Source: DASYPQ01 sp041488095 (GTDB lineage Bacteria; Planctomycetota; UBA1135; GCA-002686595). From it: 34,664 nucleotides of DNA. Below are positions 1 to 7,210 of this stretch, in pieces (position 1 is the stretch's first letter; each line of letters starts with the position of its first letter). The stretch covers positions 1-34,664 of the forward strand of contig JBGPOP010000044.1 of assembly GCA_041488095.1 (NCBI GenBank), given 5' to 3'. The position numbers were made by a program, and so were the translations under genes. Below the pieces are notes generated by a model. That model did not search any database, was not told the origin of the DNA, and saw only the letters and a program-made list of their open reading frames with translations.

Positions 1-700
1 CTGCTCTGGCGGTCGCGGAAGAAAACGTCCAAAACCCCGTTGGTGTCCCCGGGGACGAGGTTGTTCGCGTAGCTATCGAACGCCACGTAACGCCCGTCGG
101 CGGAGATGGACAGGCCGTCGTAGTAGCCGCTGCCGCCGTTCCCCTGCGCCCCGCCCGAGTCGACGCTGACCCGCTCGGTCGTGCCGCTCTGGCGGTCGCG
201 GACGAAAACGTCAAAGAACCCGTTCGTGTCCCCGGTAACGAGATTGGAGGCCCAGCTCCCGAACGCCACATAGCGGCCATCGGCGGAGATCGAGGGGTAG
301 TTGCTGTCGCTGTTCGCCTGCGCCCCGCCCGAGTCGATGTTCACCCGCTCGGTCGTGCCGCTCTGGCGGTCGCGGACGAAGACGTCAAAGAACCCGTTCG
401 TGTCCCCGGTAACGAGGTTGGTCGCGTCGCTCGAGAAGGCAACGTAGCGGCCGTCGGCGGAGATCGAGGGGAAGTAGCTGACGCCGTTCCCCTGCGCCCC
501 GCCCGAGTCGACGCTCACGCGCTCGGTCGTCCCGCTCTGGCGGTCGCGGACGAAGATGTCCCAGGATCCGTTCGTGTCCCCTGGGACGAGATTGGTCGCC
601 AAGCTCGAGAACGCCACGTAGCCGCCATCGGCGGAGATCGAGGGATCCAAGCTGATGCCGAACCCCTGCACTCCATCCGAGTTCACACTCACCGGCTCGG
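1..700 (-). repeat. Intragenic tandem repeats encoding PD40 propeller blades
   Basis: Four direct repeats with spacing of 183, 174 and 174 bp, marked by the shared string gctctggcggtcgcgga starting at about 3, 186, 360 and 534. Each encodes one SADGRYVAF...VFVRDRQSGTTERV unit. The units are very similar at DNA level, so slippage or recombination could change blade number. Confidence 0.85.
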
Positions 701-770
701 TCACTTGAGCCCAGCCGGTGCTCCCCAGGATGACCGCGAGGCCCCACACCTCCAGCGATGATCTGCTCAT
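1..770 (-). CDS. Secreted PD40/TolB-like beta-propeller protein, C-terminus off the window
   Basis: The reading frame is open from an ATG at 768-770 to the left edge, so only the first 256 residues are visible. A GGAGGAGGAG Shine-Dalgarno lies just upstream on the minus strand. The N-terminus looks like a short signal peptide (SLEVWGLAVILGSTGWAQ). The rest is four tandem units of about 58-61 residues, each with SISADGRYVAF, then a LVxGDTNG turn, then DVFVRDRQSGTTERVSVDS. This is the PD40/TolB-like propeller pattern of exported bacterial proteins. Such domains bind proteins or polysaccharides; nothing here shows an enzyme activity. More repeats and perhaps a sorting domain probably lie beyond the edge. 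Identification as a propeller is firm; its role is unknown. Confidence 0.88.
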   Translation of the reverse strand, partial: MSRSSLEVWGLAVILGSTGWAQVTEPVSVNSDGVQGFGISLDPSISADGGYVAFSSLATNLVPGDTNGSWDIFVRDRQSGTTERVSVDSGGAQGNGVSYFPSISADGRYVAFSSDATNLVTGDTNGFFDVFVRDRQSGTTERVNIDSGGAQANSDSNYPSISADGRYVAFGSWASNLVTGDTNGFFDVFVRDRQSGTTERVSVDSGGAQGNGGSGYYDGLSISADGRYVAFDSYANNLVPGDTNGVLDVFFRDRQS

Positions 771-1243
771 CCCAGCTCCTCCTCCCGCGCCCTGCCGCGC
801 GCACTCCTTATTGTACGACTTCTCGGGTCTCCGCTCCCGATACCGCCGAAGCTGGCTCCGAGCCTGCCCTCGCGCTCACGGAGTATTCACGTGCCCCACA
901 CGACACGCAATCCGTCCATCGTGTCGAACGTCGATCCCGCAGGTGCAGGACAGAAGCTCGGGTCGGGGTCGCGGTGGAAGACGTGGTACACCCGGATCGT
1001 CCCGGGCGTGATCGAGTACCCCTCCTCCACTCCGCGGTAACCCGTCCGCGTGCGGATGGGATCCAGCCGGACGAGCGCGGAAACTGTCGGCGAGCGCCCC
1101 CGGGAGTCTCCGGGTGAGCTGCACGGCAACGCCGCGTCGATGGTCGCCCATTCGCCCGGCTGCTAGGATCGGCCGCTCCTCCGGCGAGGACCGGACGCCA
1201 CCGTGCCGCTGCACCGAATCGACCGGCCCAGGCTCTCGCTCGC
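771..1243. other. Gene-poor stretch holding one degraded C-terminal fragment
   Basis: This 473-bp interval has no intact gene I can support. On the minus strand it holds the fragment at 887-1063 (see that entry). The remaining parts, 771-886 and 1064-1243, show only overlapping low-complexity open frames in several phases, as expected at high GC. The promoter of the left gene and that of the gene starting at 1244 must lie here, but I see no clear -35/-10 pair. Confidence 0.5.
887..1063 (-). pseudogene. Remnant of a secreted-protein C-terminal module
   Basis: About 58 residues ending at a TGA at 887-889 match the last part of the module shared by the secreted proteins at 16972, 29657 and 33980. 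The diagnostic part is PGTIRVYHVFHRDPDPSFCP followed by PAGSTF and a final VVWGT, compared with YYRDPNPSFCP, PPGSTF and VLWGP in the 29657 protein. The upstream parts of that module (FCFGDG, CPCxN, FGDGxRCxGG) are absent in all three minus-strand frames between 1064 and 1300, and no signal peptide leads in. It is best read as the stranded 3' end of a deleted or decayed gene. A free-standing small ORF starting at 1129 is possible but unlikely, because its first 20 residues look like random high-GC translation. Confidence 0.7.
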
Positions 1244-4183
1244 ATGAAACCGAGCGAAGACCGCCTGCAGGGGTTCCAGAACCTGATGCCGCACAGGATC
1301 CGCAAGATCCTGCTCGTCGCGAGCCCCTACGACTCCTTCATCCTCGAGCAGGACGGGCAGCTCAGCGACCTGATCCTCACCGAGCTCCTCGACCCGAACC
1401 TGCGCAACGTCCCCTCGATGGTGTCGGTCTCCTCGGGAGAGGAGGCGCTCAAGGCCGCGCGCAAGAACCGCTTCGACCTCGTCATCACCACGACGCACCT
1501 CGGCGACATGCACCACAGCGAGCTGGCCCGCCGGATCCGCGAGGCCGGGTTGAAGACGCCCATCGTGCTGCTCGGCATCGAGAACCGCGAGCCGGCCGAG
1601 ACGCTCGCGCGCCAGGCCCTGCCCGACATCGAGCGGGTGTTCGTGTGGCAGGGGGACCGTCGCATCCTGCTCGGCATCCTCAGCCACCTCGAGGATCGCT
1701 GGAACGTCCAGCACGACTCCGGCCTCGTGGGGGTGAGCTCGATCATCCTGATCGAGGACAATCCGCGCTACTACTCGTCGTTCCTCCCGATGCTCTACGC
1801 GGAGCTGATGAAGCAGTCGAAGAGCGTGATCTCGGAGGGCACGAACCTCACCAACAAGCTCATGCGCATGCGCGCGCGCCCGAAGATCCTCTTGTGCACG
1901 ACCTTCGAGGAGGCCGAGGACTACTACCGCCGCTACCGCCGCACGATCCTCGGCATCCTCTCGGACGTCGACTTCCCCCGCAACGGCCAGATGGATCCGC
2001 ACGCCGGCCTGGACTTCGCCAGGATGGTCCGCGCCAAGGATCCCGAGCTGCCGATCATGCTGCAGACGCTCGATCCCGCCTACGTCCCGGGCGCGAAGGA
2101 GGTCATGGCGGACATCGTGCTGAAGGACTCGCCGATCCTGCTGCACGAGCTCTCCCGTTTCATGACCGACCACTTCGGGTTCGGCGACTTCGTGTTCCGC
2201 ACCGACGCCTCGAACGAGGTGGGGCGCGCGCCCAGCCTGCACGCGCTGGAACCGCTCCTGCACACCGTCCCGGACGAGTCGATCCTGTGGCACGCCGCGC
2301 GCAACCACTTCTCCACCTGGCTGCGGGCCCGGGCCGAGTTCAGCCTGGCCGAGAAGCTGCGCCCGCGCCGGGTCTCGGACTTCAAGTCCGTGGTCGCCAT
2401 CCGGCGCTACCTCACGGACTCCATCCGCGAGTTCCGGCGCGAGCGGCAGAGCGGCATCCTGTCCGACTTCGACGCGGCCCGCTTCGAGACCGCGACCAGC
2501 TTCGCACGACTCGGAGGCGGTTCGCTGGGAGGCAAGGCGCGCGGCCTGGCGTTCATCCGCCAGCTCCTGTACCGGCACCGCCTGCGCAAGCGATTCCCCG
2601 GCGTCGAGATCTTCGTCCCGTCCGCGGTCGTGCTGGCCACGGACGTCTTCGACCAGTTCCTGGAGCACAACGACCTGCGCGACTTCGCCCTCCAGGAGGA
2701 GAGCAACGAGGCGATCGAGAAGCGCTTCATCGAGGCGCGCTTCCCCGAGCACCTGTTCGAGGACCTGATGAGGTACCTGGACCTCGCGGACTATCCGCTG
2801 GCGGTCCGCTCGTCGAGCCTGCTCGAGGACTCGCCCACGCTCCCCTTCGCCGGCGTCTACCGGACCTACATGGTCCCGAACAGCCACCCCGACCGCGCCG
2901 TCCGCGTGAAGGAGCTGGTCCACGCGATCAAGCGCGTCTACGCCTCCACGTTCTTCCGCGAGGCCAAGGCCTACATGCAGACCACGCCGCACCGCCTGGA
3001 GGAGGAGAAGATGGCGGTGATCGTGCAGCGCCTCGTCGGCGTCCGCCACGGGTCGAGGTTCTACCCGGATTTCGCGGGCTCGGCGCGGTCCTACAACTTC
3101 TATCCCGCTGCGCCGATGCAGTCCGAGGACGGCATCGCGTGCGTCGCTTTGGGTCTCGGACGCACGGTCGAGGAAGGCGGGCGGGCGCTGCGCTTCTGCC
3201 CGAAGTATCCCCAGCACCCCGTGCACTTCTCCAGCCCGGAGGAGATCGTCGCGAACTCGCAGACGGAGTTCTACGCGCTCGAGCTCGAGCGCCCCGACAG
3301 CCATCCCGATCCCACCGCCGAGCTCAAGCTCTACCGCCACGGGATCGACGCGGCTCGCGAGGACGGGACGCTCTCGGCGCTGAGCTCGACCTACTCGGTC
3401 GAGAACGACGCCGTGTACGACGGCTCGAGCCGCGCGGGCGTCCCGCTCGTCACGTTCGCCCCGGTCCTGAAGCAGAAGCTCTTCCCGCTCCCCGAGATCC
3501 TGGAGCTGCTCCTCGACATCGGACAGCGCGGCCTGAACATGCCCGCCGAGATCGAGTTCGCCGTGAACCTCTCGACCCCTCCCGGAGCGTCACGGGAGTT
3601 CGCGTTCCTGCAGCTGCGCCCGTTCGTCGTGTCGCGCGACCTCGAGCCGGTCGACCTGGAGCACCTGCCGCGCGAGCAGCTGGTGTGCTTCAGCCGCAGC
3701 GTTCTGGGCCACGGGCATGTCGAGGGGATCCGCGACCTCGTGATCGTCGACCGCGACCGGTTCGACCGCTCGCGCAGCGCGGAGATCGCGCTCCAGGTGG
3801 CGCGCTTCAACGGGGAGCTCGCGGCGCAGGGACGGCCCTACGTGCTGGTCGGCGTGGGACGCTGGGGAGCTTCGGATCCGTGGCTCGGGATCCCGGTCAC
3901 GTGGGAGCAGATCGCCGGAGCCCGCATCATCGTCGAGTGCGGCTTCCGCGACATGGCCGTCGTGCCGTCGCAGGGCTCGCACTTCTTCCAGAACCTCGCG
4001 TCCTTCCAGGTGGGGTACTTCACGGTCGAGACGGCCCGCGGCGGCTTCGTCGACTGGGACTGGATCCAGGACCAGGTCGCGGTCGACGAAACCCCCTACG
4101 TGCGCCACCTGCGCTTCGAACGACCCTTCCGCGTGGCCATGGACGGCCATCGGGGCGGAGGGATCATCGTGAAGCCGTCGTGA
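1244..4183 (+). CDS. PEP/pyruvate-binding (PPDK N-terminal type) protein with two receiver-like domains
   Basis: A 979-residue protein. Residues about 17-150 form a receiver-like fold (RKILLVASPYDSF) whose phosphoacceptor position reads VITTTHLGDM, with Thr instead of Asp. Residues about 165-320 form a second receiver-like domain (SIILIEDNPRYYSSF) that keeps an Asp in ILSDVDFP (about residue 241). From about residue 424 comes the ATP-grasp nucleotide-binding domain of PEP synthase/pyruvate phosphate dikinase: GGGSLGGKARGL, then LAVRSSSLLEDSPTLPFAGVY at about 518-538 (shown here one segment at a time: LAVRSSSLLEDS), and AFLQLRPFV near 786-794. The phosphohistidine swivelling domain and the PEP/pyruvate TIM barrel are missing, so a classical PpsA reaction is not expected. 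It may phosphorylate another target or act as a regulated sensor. It stands alone, with no obvious Shine-Dalgarno at the ATG. Domain assignment is confident; function is not. Confidence 0.85.
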   Translation: MKPSEDRLQGFQNLMPHRIRKILLVASPYDSFILEQDGQLSDLILTELLDPNLRNVPSMVSVSSGEEALKAARKNRFDLVITTTHLGDMHHSELARRIREAGLKTPIVLLGIENREPAETLARQALPDIERVFVWQGDRRILLGILSHLEDRWNVQHDSGLVGVSSIILIEDNPRYYSSFLPMLYAELMKQSKSVISEGTNLTNKLMRMRARPKILLCTTFEEAEDYYRRYRRTILGILSDVDFPRNGQMDPHAGLDFARMVRAKDPELPIMLQTLDPAYVPGAKEVMADIVLKDSPILLHELSRFMTDHFGFGDFVFRTDASNEVGRAPSLHALEPLLHTVPDESILWHAARNHFSTWLRARAEFSLAEKLRPRRVSDFKSVVAIRRYLTDSIREFRRERQSGILSDFDAARFETATSFARLGGGSLGGKARGLAFIRQLLYRHRLRKRFPGVEIFVPSAVVLATDVFDQFLEHNDLRDFALQEESNEAIEKRFIEARFPEHLFEDLMRYLDLADYPLAVRSSSLLEDSPTLPFAGVYRTYMVPNSHPDRAVRVKELVHAIKRVYASTFFREAKAYMQTTPHRLEEEKMAVIVQRLVGVRHGSRFYPDFAGSARSYNFYPAAPMQSEDGIACVALGLGRTVEEGGRALRFCPKYPQHPVHFSSPEEIVANSQTEFYALELERPDSHPDPTAELKLYRHGIDAAREDGTLSALSSTYSVENDAVYDGSSRAGVPLVTFAPVLKQKLFPLPEILELLLDIGQRGLNMPAEIEFAVNLSTPPGASREFAFLQLRPFVVSRDLEPVDLEHLPREQLVCFSRSVLGHGHVEGIRDLVIVDRDRFDRSRSAEIALQVARFNGELAAQGRPYVLVGVGRWGASDPWLGIPVTWEQIAGARIIVECGFRDMAVVPSQGSHFFQNLASFQVGYFTVETARGGFVDWDWIQDQVAVDETPYVRHLRFERPFRVAMDGHRGGGIIVKPS

Positions 4184-4258
4184 ACGGGGCCACCGGCCAG
4201 CGACCTACCCGCTGGGACCACGATTCCATACAGTCGGGGGCTCCAGAAGTGGAGCGCG

Positions 4259-5266
4259 ATGGGACTCGACGCGAAGGCACGCAAGCTCCGTGACGAGGCG
4301 CTCGCCAGAGGGCAGAAGCCCGTCGCTGACGAGCTGCAGGGCGTCGCCAAGGCCCGTATTGCGGAGGTCCTTCGAGCCGTGGATCTGGAGACGCAGGACA
4401 TGGTCGACACGGTCTTCGCGCTACTGGACGACCGGCTCGCCTCCTGGTTCCCGGCTGCGCCGAGCGGCGTGCGATTCTGTGACGGCGCAAGCGTAGCCCA
4501 TCTCGCGTGTCACGTCGGAATCCTCCAGCGCGGCAATGTCAAGCTCGACCGCGAGGGCCGCGACTACTGGATCAAGCCCCTGCGCGAGATCGGAGCAGTC
4601 GAGCCGATCTTCCTGGATTCCAAGACGCGGACTTTCCTCCCCGGGCATCCGGTCCCGAAGTCACCGAACTCGGCTCACCGGCTGGCACACGAGTTCACGC
4701 TCATACTCAAGGCCCCGGAACAACGATGGAGGCCCATGCTGGCGGAGTGGATCCGGGAAGAGGAGATCCGCGGGCGGCGCGCGTTCCAGGCAGCGCAGGC
4801 CGAGGAGACTCGCCGCAAGGTCGACACGTCGCACGTCGACCTCATCCGAGCCTGCGTCGAGCAGTACGCGCCGCACTTCCTTCCGGGTTTCGAGGTCGTG
4901 TACGTCGACGACGCCGACGGAGACCGGATCACGGACGAGGATCGCGAGCGTCTTCGGGACGCCGGGCTGGACCTGACGCTCGGAGACGCGATGCCCGATG
5001 TGCTCCTCTACAACCGTGAGCTGAACGAGCTGTGGGTGATCGAGGCGGTCACGAGCGACGGCGAAGTCGACGAAAGCAAGCGGAGCCGGATGGTGGCATT
5101 CGCAGACCGGTACGGCAAGGAGGCGATCGGCTTCACGACGGCCTACCCGACCTGGAAAGTTGCGGCTCAGCGTCAGGCCGCGCACAAGAACATTGCGCCG
5201 TCCACCTACGTCTGGATCCGCGAGGACGCTTCGAAGCACTACCGGGCGGACGCTTTCCGAGCGTAG
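4259..5266 (+). CDS. Type II restriction endonuclease, BsuBI/PstI family
   Basis: A 335-residue protein. The C-terminal half carries the BsuBI/PstI family signature: AMPDVLLYN with Asp247, then LWVIEAVTSDGEVD with Glu262, then IGFTTAYPTW and a terminal YVWIREDASKHY. Asp247 and Glu262 fit the metal-binding acidic residues of a PD-(D/E)xK-type core. The N-terminal half (helical; AKARIAEVLRAVDLETQ) matches the less conserved part of the family. Known members recognise CTGCAG, so that is the expected target, but specificity is not readable from sequence. A GTGGAG Shine-Dalgarno precedes the ATG. It converges with the cognate methyltransferase gene and their 3' ends overlap by 28 bp. The length is about that of family members and no damage is visible. 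Confidence 0.9.
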   Translation: MGLDAKARKLRDEALARGQKPVADELQGVAKARIAEVLRAVDLETQDMVDTVFALLDDRLASWFPAAPSGVRFCDGASVAHLACHVGILQRGNVKLDREGRDYWIKPLREIGAVEPIFLDSKTRTFLPGHPVPKSPNSAHRLAHEFTLILKAPEQRWRPMLAEWIREEEIRGRRAFQAAQAEETRRKVDTSHVDLIRACVEQYAPHFLPGFEVVYVDDADGDRITDEDRERLRDAGLDLTLGDAMPDVLLYNRELNELWVIEAVTSDGEVDESKRSRMVAFADRYGKEAIGFTTAYPTWKVAAQRQAAHKNIAPSTYVWIREDASKHYRADAFRA

Positions 5267-6924
5267 AGGAGTGCGCCCGCGACGATCTCGTCGATGGCCT
5301 CCTGCTCGGGAAACGATGCCCCGATACTGGGCCCCATCGCCTTCAGGTCGTCAAGGGATGGGTACCGCAGGCTGCGCAGGTCACCCGCGTTCACCTGTGT
5401 GTGCCCGTTGAACTGGCGGAAGTACCTGTCGACTAGAGACGAGTTGAGGTAGAGCGCGAGTCCAAGTGCGACGGCCTTCGGGAGTCCACCGTCGTTCGCA
5501 TGGAAGTAGTTGACGTGATTCTCGAAGCCGACGCGCTCCGCATCGGGCGGCAGACGCGCGGGGTCGTAGACCGCCGCTACGACGCGGCGGCGTTCCTCCT
5601 TCGACGTGAACCTCTTGGTCAGGACGTATGTGCCGCTCGCAACCATGAGGTCCTCGGTCTCGGCAACGTCCGCCAGCGCGTTCGGCTTCCGCCCGTTCGC
5701 ACGGGGCCAGGACACGAAGCCCTGGTCGAAGTGGGCCGGATGGATCAGTGGCACCGTCTTGCGGCCGGGGTTCTTCCGGAGGAATTCGCGTGCGCGAAAC
5801 TCGACGACGCGCCCAGTGGAGACTTGGATGCTCAGCTCAGGCAGCGTGCAGGGGAGCGCCTGGATCGTCCTCGCGGCCCGCTCGTCTTCGTCGGATACCG
5901 CGAGGTGGATGAAGGTGTTCGGGTCGTCGGGGTTGACGACCGAGTCATACAGGACGCTGCGCTCGCTGACCGCCGCATCGGGAGACGCACTCGTGGAGAG
6001 CACGACCCTTCCGTGGCGAGCGCCCACCACGCGGTGATCGCCTGTCCGGGAACCTGAGGTCTTTCTCGCATGGAAGATCACGTTCTCCTGGAGCACCTCG
6101 TCGTCCTCGAACGCCGCGTTGCGAGCTTCGAACACGTGGACCCGGAGCAGCACCATCTCTCGGAGCAAGAGCCGGCGGAACGGCTTGAAGTACGGCCCAT
6201 TGCAGAAGCTGCGCGGCGTGATGGCGACGAGCTCGCCGCCCGGCTCGAGGAGCTTGATCGCGAGCGCGACGAAGGCCGCGTAGAGGTTGCTCGTCTCGAT
6301 GCCGGCCGCGCGCAGCAGCGACCGCTCGCGAGAGTCGCTGTGGATCTTCCGGTAGGGGGGATTGAGAATCGCGGCATGGAAGCGCGGCCGCTCCCCTCGA
6401 CCGAACAGGCCGGCATCGAGCATGACAGATGCCGCCTCGACAAAGTCGTTCTCGAGGACCTTCGCCTTGAACCGGACGCCGGCCGCGTTCGCCTCCCTGC
6501 GGCAGTTGCGAAGCACGGAGCGCAAGTGCCCGAGCATCGTCTGCTCGACCTCGAATGCCGTCACCTCGATCGACCGCGGTGGCCTCGGGCGGCGGCAGGC
6601 CTCGGCGACGAAGGCCGCCGTGAGGGAGCCGACGCCGGCGCCCGCGTCAAGCAGGCGGACCTCGCGCAAGCCCAGGTCGAACATCGCGGCCATGAAGCTC
6701 GCGATGGAGGCGGGGGTCATGAACTGCCCGAGGGCCGACCGACGCCCGGGATCCAGCGCCGCGTTCGCTGCGTGGCGGGCGTCGTCGGCGAGGGAGAGGA
6801 GGGGCGAGCGCTCGTCGGTCCCTGCGTCGACCGCGGTGATGGAGCCGCGCTCCGACCGGGCCGCGCGGTGCGAGGAGGCGCCTCGGCTGCGGCGCGGACG
6901 GGGGCTGGCGGTTTCCCGGAGCAT
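5239..6924 (-). CDS. N6-adenine DNA methyltransferase of the BsuBI/PstI-type system
   Basis: A 561-residue protein that should protect the recognition site by transferring a methyl group from S-adenosylmethionine to adenine. Motif order is X (LGQFMTPASIASFMA, about 65-79), I (LLDAGAGVGSLTAAF, about 91-105) and IV (NPPY at 188-191), the gamma-class arrangement. The C-terminal part (about 300-561), with VNYFHANDGGLPKAVALG and FRQFNGHTQVNAGDLRSL, is the presumed target-recognition region typical of PstI/BsuBI-like methylases. The first 40 residues are Arg/Ser-rich and may be over-called; a later start is possible. It overlaps the endonuclease gene tail to tail. No controller (C) protein gene is visible, so balance between the two enzymes may rest on promoter strength or on antisense transcription across the overlap. 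Confidence 0.93.
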   Translation of the reverse strand: MLRETASPRPRRSRGASSHRAARSERGSITAVDAGTDERSPLLSLADDARHAANAALDPGRRSALGQFMTPASIASFMAAMFDLGLREVRLLDAGAGVGSLTAAFVAEACRRPRPPRSIEVTAFEVEQTMLGHLRSVLRNCRREANAAGVRFKAKVLENDFVEAASVMLDAGLFGRGERPRFHAAILNPPYRKIHSDSRERSLLRAAGIETSNLYAAFVALAIKLLEPGGELVAITPRSFCNGPYFKPFRRLLLREMVLLRVHVFEARNAAFEDDEVLQENVIFHARKTSGSRTGDHRVVGARHGRVVLSTSASPDAAVSERSVLYDSVVNPDDPNTFIHLAVSDEDERAARTIQALPCTLPELSIQVSTGRVVEFRAREFLRKNPGRKTVPLIHPAHFDQGFVSWPRANGRKPNALADVAETEDLMVASGTYVLTKRFTSKEERRRVVAAVYDPARLPPDAERVGFENHVNYFHANDGGLPKAVALGLALYLNSSLVDRYFRQFNGHTQVNAGDLRSLRYPSLDDLKAMGPSIGASFPEQEAIDEIVAGALLYARKASAR

Positions 6925-6999
6925 GGCTAGCTAGTCTCTACCACTCTCCGAAGCCGAATGCTGGCTTCAAGCAGAAGTTCCAAGCCCTCAAGAGAACGA

Positions 7000-7153
7000 C
7001 TACACCAGCCCCTGGTCCATCATCGCGTCCGCGACCTTGAGGAAGCCCGCGATGTTCGCGCCGTTGACGTAGTTGCCCGGCACGCCGAAGCGCTCCGCGG
7101 CATCGAGGGAGCTCTTGTGGATGTTCTTCATGATCTCCCGCAGGCGGGTATCC
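7000..7153 (-). pseudogene. Displaced 3'-end fragment of gdhA (about 50 codons)
   Basis: This segment encodes, in frame and ending in TAG at 7000-7002, the last 50 residues of glutamate dehydrogenase (from DTRLREIMKNIHKSS to ADAMMDQGLV). It matches 9845-9998, the 3' end of the intact gdhA, in the same orientation. I count 10 mismatches in 154 bp. Nine are at third codon positions and silent; one, at the inner edge, changes Ala to Thr. Homology starts exactly at the stop codon and ends abruptly at 7153. There is no start codon, so it is a non-functional tail. The pattern says it descends from a gdhA copy that was under protein-level selection while diverging. Confidence 0.92.
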
Positions 7154-7210
7154 CGCAGGGTCCGGAAGGATATTGAGGAAGGACAGGGTGTTCGGGAGGC
7201 ACGGACTACA

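Noticed and set aside
887..1129. Intact 80-residue gene
   Set aside because: Only the last 58 residues resemble anything; the first 22 look like random translation and there is no signal peptide, unlike every other carrier of this module.
1244..4183. Annotation as phosphoenolpyruvate synthase (ppsA)
   Set aside because: The phosphohistidine domain and PEP-binding barrel are missing and two receiver-like domains precede the ATP-binding part.
1114..4293. Very long open frames antisense to or out of phase with real genes (for example 1114-4293 +, 16556-20479 -, 17257-19884 +, 29552-31531 +)
   Set aside because: They are Arg/Pro/Ala-rich translations of high-GC coding DNA without domains; the true frames have recognisable families and catalytic motifs.
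7073..7210. Upstream start for the 7211-9838 gene
   Set aside because: The added 46 residues are read from the antisense of the gdhA fragment and separate the membrane segment from the N-terminus.
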